Shown piece by piece: positions 1 through 8,400 of a DNA stretch of 9,895 nucleotides. The DNA comes from Sedimenticola sp. (GTDB lineage: Bacteria; Pseudomonadota; Gammaproteobacteria; Chromatiales; Chromatiaceae): assembly GCA_027023915.1 (NCBI GenBank), contig JALVUB010000088.1, forward strand, positions 1 to 9,895, given 5' to 3'. The notes under the pieces are model-generated. The model saw only the letters and a list, made by a program, of their open reading frames with translations, made no database searches and was not told the DNA's origin. Position 1 is the first letter of the stretch. Every line of letters starts with the position of its first letter. The position numbers and the translations under genes were made by a program.

Positions 1-3000
1 ACTGGAGGGTGAGGGTCTGGAGGTTGCCCAGCCCCTTGCGCAGCTCGCGGATCTGCCGCGGCAGGCTGAGCATCACCAGGCGGCGCAGGCCGGCGCGGTG
101 GGCGCGTTCGGCGGCCTCGCGGGAGCCGAGCACGGCCAGGGCGACGCTGTCGCCCTCATCCACCAGGGCGGGCCAGCCGGCGAGACGAATGCCGCCGGCG
201 GATTGCTCCACCTGTTCCGGCAGGTCACCGAAATCCCAGCGGGTGATGCCGCCGCGCTCCAGGGGGTGGGCCGCGGGCGCCACCGGCTGTTCGCCGCCCT
301 CCCCTTCGAACCGCCTCTGCAGCGCCAGCAGGTCGCGGCCCGCCCCCAGGGTCTTGCCCTGACCGTCCACCACCCGCACCCGCATCTTCAGGTAATCGGG
401 CAGGTCGTCGGGGTTCCAGGCGTCTTCCGGCACCTGCACGCCGGTGAGTGCCTTGAGGGCGGCGCCCAGGGCCTGGACCAGGGGGGTGTCGGAGGGGGTC
501 AGCCGCGCCAGGGCCTGGCGGGCGTGGTCGGGCACCGGCACGAAATGCTTGCGCCACTGTTTGGGCAGCCCTTTCATGAGCGCCACCACCTTCTCCTCCA
601 GCAGCCCCGGAACCAGCCAGTCGAGCCGCCCCGGGCTGACCTGGCCGAGCACCGCCACCGGCACCACCAGGGTGACGCCGTCGGCCTCGTGCCCCGGCTC
701 GAAGCGGTACTCCAGGGGCAGCGCCATGCCGTGCAGCTCCAGCGCCTTGGGGAACCGCGCCTCGGCGGCCACCTCCCGCGCCAGCACCTCCTCCAGCCGC
801 ATGTGCAGCAGCTTGGGCTGTTTGCGCGTGGCCTTGCGCAGCCACTTCTCGAACTGGGGCTGGCTGTAGATCCCCTGGGGAATGCGGCGGTCGTAGAACT
901 CGAAGATGCGCTCCTCGTCCACCAGGAGGTCGGGCCGGCGGGTGCGGGCCTCGAGATCCTGCACGTACTCAATGAGTTCCCGGTTGTGGCGCCAGAAAGG
1001 GGCGCGGCAGCGGAAGTCCCCCTCCACCAGGGCCGAGCGGATGAAGATCTCCCGCGACTGCGCCGGGTCGATGGGACCGAAGTTGATCCGTCGCCGGGGC
1101 ACCAGGGTAAGGCCGTAGAGGGTCACCTTCTCGTAGCCACCCACCTGGCCGCGCCGCGCCTGCCAGTGGGGTTCGGAGTAGCTGTGCTTCACCAGGTGGC
1201 CGGCCAGGGCCTCCACCCACTCGGGCTGGATGCGGGCGCAGGTGCGGGCGTAGAGTCTGGTGGTCTCCACCAGCTCGGCGGCCATCACCCACTTGGGCGC
1301 CTTCTCGAACAGGCCGGAGCCGGGAAAAATGTGGAAGCGCCGTCCCCGGGCGCCGAGATAACCCTCCTTCTTTTTGCCGCTGTCGCGAAAGCCGATGTGG
1401 CTCAACAGCCCCGAGAGAATGGCGCGGTGGATGGTCTCGTAATTGGCCGGCTCGGTGTTGTCGCGGTAACCCATCTCGTGCATCAGCACCCGGAGCTGGC
1501 GGTGGATGTCGTGCCACTCCCGCACCCGGGTGTAGCCGAGAAAGTGGTCGCGGCAGAGGCGCCGGAACTTGCGCTGGGTGAGATGCCGGCGCTTCTCCTC
1601 CAGAAAGTTCCAGAGGTTGAGAAAGGCGATGAAGTCGGACTCCTCGTCCTTGAACAGGGCGTGGGCCTCGTCGGCTTCCTGCTGCCGCTCCAGGGGGCGG
1701 TCGCGCGGGTCCTGCACCGAGAGGGCGGCGGCGATGGGCAGCACCTCGGCCAGGCAGCCGGTGTGGGCCGCCTCCAGCAGCATGCGGCCAATGCGCGGGT
1801 CCACCGGCAGGCGCGCCAGCTTGCGCCCGAGCTGGGTCACCTTGCCCAGGCCGTCGAGGGCGCCGATCTCCTCCAGCACCTTGTAGCCGTCGCGCACCTG
1901 GCGGCTGTCGGGAGGATCGACGAAGGGGAAGCGCTCGATCTCCCCGAAACCGAGCACCTTCATCCGCAGGATCACCGCCGCCAGGTTGGTGCGCTGGATC
2001 TCTGGCTCGGTGAACTCGGGGCGGGCCAGGTAGTCCTCCTCGGCATAGAGGCGGATGCAGATCCCCTCGGCCACCCGGCCGCAGCGCCCCTTGCGCTGGT
2101 CGGCCGAGGCGCGCGAGATCGCCTCCACCGGCAGCCGCTGGATCTTGCCGCGTGGGCTGTAGCGGCTGATGCGGGCGTAACCGGTGTCGATGACATAACG
2201 GATGCCGGGCACCGTGAGGGAGGTCTCGGCCACGTTGGTGGCCAGCACGATGCGCCGCGCCCCCGAGGGCTGGAACACCCGCGCCTGCTCCCGGGGCGAG
2301 AGCCGGGCGTAGAGGGGCAGCACCTCGGTGCCGCGCAGCCCCTTCTTGCGCAGGTTCTCCGCCGCCTCGCGGATCTCCCGCTCACCGGGCAGGAAGACCA
2401 GGATGTCGCCGCGCCCCTCGCGGCCCAGCTCGTCCACGGCGTCGAGAATGCCCTGCTGCACCGGGTCGTTCTCCTCCCCCTCCTCCGGCGGCCGGTAGCG
2501 CACCTCCACCGGCCAGGTGCGGCCCGAGACCTCGATCACCGGCGCGCCGCCGAAATGGCGCGAGAACTTCTCCGGGTCGATGGTGGCAGAGGTGACGATG
2601 AGCTTCAGCTCGGGCCGCTTGGGCAGCAACTGCTTGAGATAGCCGAGCAGGAAGTCGATGTTGAGGCTGCGCTCGTGGGCCTCGTCGATGATGAGAGTGT
2701 CGTACTCGTTGAGCCAGCGGTCGCCCTGGATCTCGGCCAGCAGCATGCCGTCGGTGAGCAGCTTTACCTGGGTGAGCTCGGAGACCCGGTCGTGAAAACG
2801 CACCTTGTAGCCCACGGTGGTGCCGGGCTGGGTGCCCAGCTCGGCGGAGATGCGGCCCGCCAGGGTGCGGGCGGCGATGCGCCGGGGCTGGGTGTGGCCG
2901 ATGCGGCCATAGACACCCCGCCCCAGATCGAGACAGATCTTGGGCAGCTGGGTGGACTTGCCCGACCCGGTCTCGCCGCAGAGGATCACCACCTGGTGGT

Positions 3001-3307
3001 GCCGAATCCGCTCGCGGATCTCCTCCAGCCTGCCGGTGATGGGCAGCTCGGGCGGAAACTCCGGTTTCGGCAGGCTGGCGGCGCGCCGCTCGGCCAGGGC
3101 CGCCGAGCGCTCGATCTCCGCCTCCACCTTCGCCAGCGCCTCCTCCGGGGCTTGGCCGGCCCGCGCCCGCCGGGCGATGGCGCGCAGCCGCCGGCGCAGA
3201 CGGTGGCGGTCGGCCAGCATGCAGCGGTCGAGCAGTTGGAAATAGCGGTCAGGAATCACTTTACGATAGCCGGAAACAGGGCGTTGCTGGAGAAGCTCGG
3301 CGGGCAT
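1..3307 (-). CDS. hrpA: ATP-dependent RNA helicase HrpA, DEAH-box (3' end beyond window)
   Basis: A DEAH/RHA-type SF2 RNA helicase; in E. coli HrpA acts in the cytoplasm on mRNA and ribosomes. My own translation of the minus strand gives one open frame of 1,102 codons from the ATG at 3307 to the left edge, without a stop. Motifs seen: Walker A GETGSGKS at residues 111-118, DEAH at 208-211, TSAT at 239-242, GERE at 308-311, LATNVAET at 355-362 and QRKGRCGR at 404-411. An HA2-like region follows, then an OB-fold-like stretch near 629-683 containing FPGSGLF, then DUF3418-like sequence. It aligns by memory with E. coli HrpA throughout. That protein is about 1,300 residues, so roughly 200 residues are missing off the left edge. 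The start is uncertain: an in-frame ATG at 3340 would overlap the upstream gene, and a GTG at 3259 fits the family length better; none has a strong ribosome binding site. Base composition is clearly richer in GC than the next gene. Confidence 0.93.
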   Translation of the reverse strand, partial: MPAELLQQRPVSGYRKVIPDRYFQLLDRCMLADRHRLRRRLRAIARRARAGQAPEEALAKVEAEIERSAALAERRAASLPKPEFPPELPITGRLEEIRERIRHHQVVILCGETGSGKSTQLPKICLDLGRGVYGRIGHTQPRRIAARTLAGRISAELGTQPGTTVGYKVRFHDRVSELTQVKLLTDGMLLAEIQGDRWLNEYDTLIIDEAHERSLNIDFLLGYLKQLLPKRPELKLIVTSATIDPEKFSRHFGGAPVIEVSGRTWPVEVRYRPPEEGEENDPVQQGILDAVDELGREGRGDILVFLPGEREIREAAENLRKKGLRGTEVLPLYARLSPREQARVFQPSGARRIVLATNVAETSLTVPGIRYVIDTGYARISRYSPRGKIQRLPVEAISRASADQRKGRCGRVAEGICIRLYAEEDYLARPEFTEPEIQRTNLAAVILRMKVLGFGEIERFPFVDPPDSRQVRDGYKVLEEIGALDGLGKVTQLGRKLARLPVDPRIGRMLLEAAHTGCLAEVLPIAAALSVQDPRDRPLERQQEADEAHALFKDEESDFIAFLNLWNFLEEKRRHLTQRKFRRLCRDHFLGYTRVREWHDIHRQLRVLMHEMGYRDNTEPANYETIHRAILSGLLSHIGFRDSGKKKEGYLGARGRRFHIFPGSGLFEKAPKWVMAAELVETTRLYARTCARIQPEWVEALAGHLVKHSYSEPHWQARRGQVGGYEKVTLYGLTLVPRRRINFGPIDPAQSREIFIRSALVEGDFRCRAPFWRHNRELIEYVQDLEARTRRPDLLVDEERIFEFYDRRIPQGIYSQPQFEKWLRKATRKQPKLLHMRLEEVLAREVAAEARFPKALELHGMALPLEYRFEPGHEADGVTLVVPVAVLGQVSPGRLDWLVPGLLEEKVVALMKGLPKQWRKHFVPVPDHARQALARLTPSDTPLVQALGAALKALTGVQVPEDAWNPDDLPDYLKMRVRVVDGQGKTLGAGRDLLALQRRFEGEGGEQPVAPAAHPLERGGITRWDFGDLPEQVEQSAGGIRLAGWPALVDEGDSVALAVLGSREAAERAHRAGLRRLVMLSLPRQIRELRKGLGNLQTLTLQ

Positions 3308-3314
3308 TTTGCGC
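3308..3314 (-). other. 7-base gap between the UvrD-like gene and hrpA
   Basis: This is the only non-coding sequence in the window if hrpA begins at 3307. It leaves no room for a terminator or a promoter, so hrpA is either read through from the helicase pair or uses a promoter inside the UvrD-like gene. No clear Shine-Dalgarno sequence precedes the ATG; only a weak GAGCG lies close to it. Confidence 0.6.
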
Positions 3315-5420
3315 TCATAAATAGGGGCTCGCTTCGCCATGGGAAAGCACCGTGGCGCGCTTCTTGGCCCGGGTGATGGCCACGTACAGTAATGCACGTT
3401 CCTGCCAGTCCGCCGCCTTGCGTTCCACGGCATCGCCCTTGGATGACAACGCCTTCTCCAGCGGCACCAGGCCACGGTTGATGCTGGCCAGGATCATCTC
3501 GTCGAACTCGAGGCCCTTGACGCGATGCATGGTCGCCAGGCGCACCGCGCCCGGATGCCCCCGGTCCAGGGAGTCGCGTTCGAGCAAGTAGCAGCCAATA
3601 CCACTTTCGCGCAAGGCGTCGGCCACTTTCTTCAATTCCGCCTTCGTCCTCGCGGTAATGCAAATGGACTCCAGGGGGATGCCCTCGCGCCTGCGCTGCT
3701 CCAGCAAGTTGACGATGAATGCATTTTGTTCCGCCGCGCTCGGAAACACCTCTCGCTGGGGCGGGTTCCCGTGCGTCAGTGATTTGTACCCTTGCGTGGT
3801 GTCACTACCGCCGTCCAGGTCGTCCACCGGGCAACCCTCCAGCAGGTTGACCGCCCAACGCCGGATCTCCTCGGTGGTTCGATAGTTGATGCGCAGGCGG
3901 CGGGATCGCCCCCGTATGTTGATCCCGCACCGGCTGAGCACGACCTTGTTACGCGCATAGATGCGCTGATGCCCATCGCCCACGATGAACAGGTCATTGG
4001 GGCCTTCCGGCACCATGGCCCGCAGCAGGCGGAAGGCCTGTACGCCCATGTCCTGCGCTTCATCGACGACTATGGATGTGTAGGGCAACCCCGCGCTGTC
4101 CTCACTGATCAGCGCCGCGGCATCGGCATAGGCGTCCTCCACCTCGCGCAGCCCGTTGGCGGTGAGCAAGTTCCTGTATTCCTCGAAGACCGGCCAGATG
4201 GCGATCCGGCTCTTGCGGGTCAGCCGGGTGCCACGACCGATGCGGGACGCCTGCTTGTACTCATCCAACGTCTGTATGTTCTGCGGCTGCACGATCCGCT
4301 CCCACTCCTCGCGGTAGAAGGCATCCGGCAACCCGAGCTCCGCCGGAGCGAGATCCAGGGCCTGTTTCCAATAGAGATTGCCCGAGTCGTACTCGATGCG
4401 ATAGTCGTAATTCTTTCTGCGCAGGTAGTTCGCAACCCACTGATCCAGATTCACCACCTCCACGCGCTGCATGAGTTCCGGCGAGCAGATCGAGCGCAGA
4501 TTCTCTTCGATGTCGATGGCCAGGTTGCGGGTAAAGGTGGTGAACAAGACCCTGGCTTCCGCATCGTTCGCCAGCAGCCATCGGGTGCGGTGCATGGCCA
4601 CCACCGTTTTGCCTGTGCCTGCCCCACCGAGTACACGCACCGGCCCGTTCTTGACGCCGGATGCCAGCTTGCGCTGCGAGGGGTGCAAAAAGACCCGCCA
4701 CTTGTCGAGCGGCGCATTGAGCATGCGTTGCAGCTCCACCTCGTCGTCGGCCACATAGAAACGGCTCTGGGTGCTCAACCGCTGCAAAGCGGCGGAGAAG
4801 TCGTTGACATCGACTTCGTCGACCTGCTCCCGCTCGTTGATGATCTCCTCGTAGGGCGTACCCGCCAGGTAGAGGAACAGGCCTTCATAGGCCTCCTGCG
4901 GCAGGCGGTCCTCGATCGCATCCAGTTCCCGTTCATCATGGACCTCGCGAACGAGCACAAGCTGTTCTTCGGGCACGCCGAGGCGCATCAGCTGCCGATC
5001 CTTGAGCCCGTCGAAGGCACCGGGCCGACGGATGGCCTCAGCGGCTCTGGCCTTCTCCGCTGCAACCTCGCCCGTCTCCGGCACGAAGACCTGCAGGGTC
5101 CCGGTCTCGGCATGAATACCCACCTTGTGCCGCCTGGCCCAGGCGTAGGCGTCATCATGCTTGTCGATCCACAACAGGAGGTAGACATCGCCCTTGTCTG
5201 GAACCAAAACGATGCCGCGGTAGGCCTGGTCGATGCGCACTGAGCGCATGCGCTTGTCACGGGCATCCCGGATCTTTTCGTAATTGATCCCGGAGCGCGT
5301 GGGGTCCGCCTGGAACTGCGTAACGAACTTGGCCACCTTGGGCTGCACCCCCTGGGGCAGCCTCGCCAGGCACGAGAGCACATCGGCCGACAGGGCCACC
5401 TTCGGTTTGATCTTGTTCAT
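3315..5420 (-). CDS. UvrD/Rep-like SF1 helicase with N-terminal RelE/ParE-like domain
   Basis: A complete 701-residue protein, predicted to be a cytoplasmic ATP-dependent DNA helicase moving 3' to 5', as is usual for SF1A. Residues 1-100 look like a RelE/ParE-fold toxin: a helical hairpin, then RSVRIDQAYRGIVL (59-72), then a strand and HDDAYAWARR (88-97). Residues 106-235 are a linker holding a helical segment (LGVPEEQL to LAGTPYEEI, about 147-193). The helicase core has a Q-motif-like HPSQRKL (246-252), Walker A GGAGTGKT (265-272), Ia FTTFTRNLA, DEAQD (453-457), motif III GDGHQRIY (481-488), motif IV NYRTTEE, motif V TMHRVKGLEFD (630-640) and motif VI YVAITRAKK (679-687). It is short for UvrD and shows no nuclease domain. 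The start codon overlaps the upstream stop by 4 bases. The helicase assignment is firm; the toxin-fold call rests on pattern recognition; the biological role is inferred only. Confidence 0.93.
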   Translation of the reverse strand: MNKIKPKVALSADVLSCLARLPQGVQPKVAKFVTQFQADPTRSGINYEKIRDARDKRMRSVRIDQAYRGIVLVPDKGDVYLLLWIDKHDDAYAWARRHKVGIHAETGTLQVFVPETGEVAAEKARAAEAIRRPGAFDGLKDRQLMRLGVPEEQLVLVREVHDERELDAIEDRLPQEAYEGLFLYLAGTPYEEIINEREQVDEVDVNDFSAALQRLSTQSRFYVADDEVELQRMLNAPLDKWRVFLHPSQRKLASGVKNGPVRVLGGAGTGKTVVAMHRTRWLLANDAEARVLFTTFTRNLAIDIEENLRSICSPELMQRVEVVNLDQWVANYLRRKNYDYRIEYDSGNLYWKQALDLAPAELGLPDAFYREEWERIVQPQNIQTLDEYKQASRIGRGTRLTRKSRIAIWPVFEEYRNLLTANGLREVEDAYADAAALISEDSAGLPYTSIVVDEAQDMGVQAFRLLRAMVPEGPNDLFIVGDGHQRIYARNKVVLSRCGINIRGRSRRLRINYRTTEEIRRWAVNLLEGCPVDDLDGGSDTTQGYKSLTHGNPPQREVFPSAAEQNAFIVNLLEQRRREGIPLESICITARTKAELKKVADALRESGIGCYLLERDSLDRGHPGAVRLATMHRVKGLEFDEMILASINRGLVPLEKALSSKGDAVERKAADWQERALLYVAITRAKKRATVLSHGEASPYL
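5417..5420 (-). other. ATGA stop/start overlap coupling the two helicase genes
   Basis: On the minus strand the TGA stop of the DUF1998-type helicase (5419-5417) shares bases with the ATG of the UvrD-like helicase (5420-5418). Such 4-base overlaps usually mark translationally coupled genes of one operon, so the two proteins are probably made together. Confidence 0.9.
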
Positions 5421-8400
5421 GCGTCAATCACTTCCTTCATTCGCAAGGGATGCTGTTCGATCCACTGTCCATCATCGTCGAGCCGGATGACCTTCCACCC
5501 CTGCCGCTCGAACGCTTCGCGCTCTTCCCATTGTGCGCCGTACAGGCCCACGATGCGGGGCTCTGTCCACACCAGCTCGGCCTCCAGTACCACTTCGCCC
5601 TCTCCTTCCAGTTCCATACCCACCTCGGGCGCGGGCAGGCCCCTGGCGGCCCACCGGGCCAGCGCCGGCTGGAGCGCCTCCACCGCCTCTTCCACCCAGG
5701 ACGGAACCTGTGCGCCTTCATCGGACACTTGCCCGATCCCTTCATAGGCGCCGGCCTCCAGGCCCCTGGCCGTGGTCATCGTACTACGGGGCAGGAATTG
5801 CAACAGATTGCAAGTCTTCAAAAACAGCTGCCAATTGCGCTTGAACGCTTCCCCGTCGGGCGCGCGATCATCCAGCCACAGACCGCACACCAGACCCTTC
5901 GGGTCCGGCTTCCCCTTCAGGGCATTCAGGCCAAGGGCGCATTTCAATGCCACGAGCGAATGGGCACCCTCTTCGGTGTGCGCACACGCCATCTCCCCAA
6001 GGGCATCCAACCATTCCGCCAGCACGCCCGGGCCGTGCTCCCGCAGCCACCCGTCCACCTGGGCAACAAAGGCCGGATCGCGCATCTGCTGGTTATCGAA
6101 CCACCCCAGGCTGCGAATGAAGACCAGGGCCTGCCACTTCGTCACCTCTGGATCGGTCAGAAAAGTCAGCAACTGCTCCAGGGGCTGCAGCAGAAACACC
6201 TGTCGGTAAAAGGTCTTTTCTACCCCGAGTCTTTGACACAGCCGGTCCTGCAAGGCTCGCATCTCACTATGAAGACCGCGGGAGAACAGCCCGCCGTCCT
6301 CGGTTCCCGGACGATCTCCGAGGAACTGCGCCACATCGTCCCAAGTCAGCGACCACACCCGGTAGCGGCCGCTCTGCACCAGGGCCCAGCGTTTGGCGCT
6401 GTCATCGTCCACCCTTTCGTTGTGATAGCGAAAACCGTCCAGGAACAGCGCCACCGGTTTGAACGCGACGCCCTGCTCCACCGAGGCGGATCGGATCAGA
6501 AAATCGGGACGGGAGGCCAACGACACCCCCTGATCGGGACCGGTCAGTGCCTGGGGCTCCAACAGGTAATAGCGATCGCCCACCTCAAGGAAATAGCCCG
6601 GCTTGCCATTGACCACCTGCTGGCGCAGCTTGAGGTCCGGTCGATTGCGCGCCATCTGCCGCAGCGCAATGATGAAAAACCGCTCCAACTCCCCGCCCAG
6701 CAGCGGATTGACCGCCACCCGCGACAGGGTATCGACCGGCTTCAAGGCCTTCGCTCGCTCGAGGATCTGCCCAAACAGCTCGGCGGCGGTATCGCGCGAG
6801 GTGGTCTCCATGCCATAGCTGTTGCGGTAGGCATACAGGCACCGGTAACAGCCATCCCGCTCCGGGTCCTGGTTACAGGGGCAGGAACGCAACCGCTCCA
6901 GCGAGCGCCGCAACACATCCAATAGCGACTCCGGCGATTCGAGCAGGTCCTGGAGATAACCCGTGCCGCCGGGCACCGAGTCGTACAACACCAGGTAATG
7001 ACGCCTTCCCCCGGTCTCCTGATCGGGCTCGCTGTAGGTCGTCACCCGCAGGTGGTCCACCCGGCCACCGAACTTCAGTTTGAGTCCCAATTGCAGGCCC
7101 GCCACGAAGGAGTTGAGCGCGCGGTCTTCGTGTGGCCCCAGGGCGAAGGGCAACAGGATGCGCACCGCCTCCGAGCGGAACTCACGGTAGAGGTAGGTGC
7201 AGTCGATGAAATGGGCCTGATCGGCGGGGTCCTTCTTGCGCGCCGGGCAATCGAAGGCGTGCTGCTGCCGGTCCTTGCGCCGGCTGCGCACACTCCCGCA
7301 GTGGCGGCACAGGGAGAAGCCCTGCCGGGCAAAGGTTTCACCGTTGATGGACTTCTCCGGCCCCGGGCCGAACTCACCGAAATTCACCTCGCGAAAGGCC
7401 GCGTCCCGGATGAACTCGAAACCGAATGGCAGCTCCGCATCCTCGATGGCGTAGGCCTTTTCGACCCCCGTGGCCGGGACGTCCACCAGCATTTGCCGGT
7501 TATAGAACTGGTTGTCGCGTTCGTCGCTGTCATCACCGATGCGGCTGTCGCGATCGGAACTCTTGGCCATGACCTGGCGCAGCCGAACCATGGTGCCTAC
7601 CTGCCCGACATCACTCCACAGGGGATTGCCACAGCGCGGACAGGCGGGTTCCGGGGCCTGGTCACTGCGCTCCATCCGGGAATGGCTGCATTCCGGACAG
7701 AACCGCCAGCGTTCCAGCTTGGAAAGCTTCAGGTCCACCCTCGAGATGGTGACCTTCCGCCCGCCCGCATAGAAACGGTTGTTGGGCACCAGTTCGCTGA
7801 TGCCCATGGCCCCCGGCCGCTGGTACTCGAAGACCAGGTTCTCGTACACCCTGCCCTCGCCATCCTCGGCAGGGCGCCGGCGGCGGTAGATCACCGACCT
7901 CAGCGTCACCCCTTCTTCCGGGAAGGCGTAATTGGGCAACACCCCCTCATCAGTCAGAAAGTTGAGCGCCGGACGGCCATTGAGCCCCCGCAGCATCGCC
8001 TGGAACGCGGCCCGCTCGCGCGCCGCTTCCTCTATTTCGGCCGCCACGGCCTCGTCCTGGGGCCCCTTCTCCAGTTTCCTGATGTGCCGTTTGAGCCGGT
8101 CGATCTGTCCGCGGAAGCGCCGGCGTTCCTCCACCAGATCGGAAAGGCGCTTGACCAGACGCACGGCCAGACCCTCGACCTCCCCCTTTCCCTGAATGAA
8201 GTCCCTCAGATAATCGCGGGTGCGCCGTGACAGCTCGTCACCGAACAGCGCGACGAAGCCATCGAACAGGTCCAGCGCCCTTTCCTCGACGAAATCGATG
8301 AAGTCATAGGGGAACCGGTCGGTCTGTTCCCGTTCCACGTGATCCAGCACCCGCTTGAGCGTGCGGGGTATGGCCTCTTCGGGGATGCCGCTCTCCACCC

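Noticed and set aside
1..3307. Possible frameshift or pseudogene in hrpA
   Set aside because: The codon register fixed by the ATG at 3307 still gives HrpA-like sequence at the left edge, with no stop in between.
98..3376. A 1,092-codon open frame on the plus strand
   Set aside because: It is antisense to hrpA, whose full set of DEAH helicase motifs is read on the minus strand. The plus-strand protein is low-complexity (rich in G, L, A, H, Q) with no recognisable domain, as expected opposite a high-GC gene.
3256..3663. A 135-codon minus-strand open frame across the junction
   Set aside because: It overlaps the end of the UvrD-like gene and the beginning of hrpA in a third frame and has no recognisable domain.
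3792..8230. Long plus-strand open frames at 3792-5243, 5450-6925 and 6998-8230
   Set aside because: Each lies opposite a helicase gene with clear motifs, and their products show no family signature.
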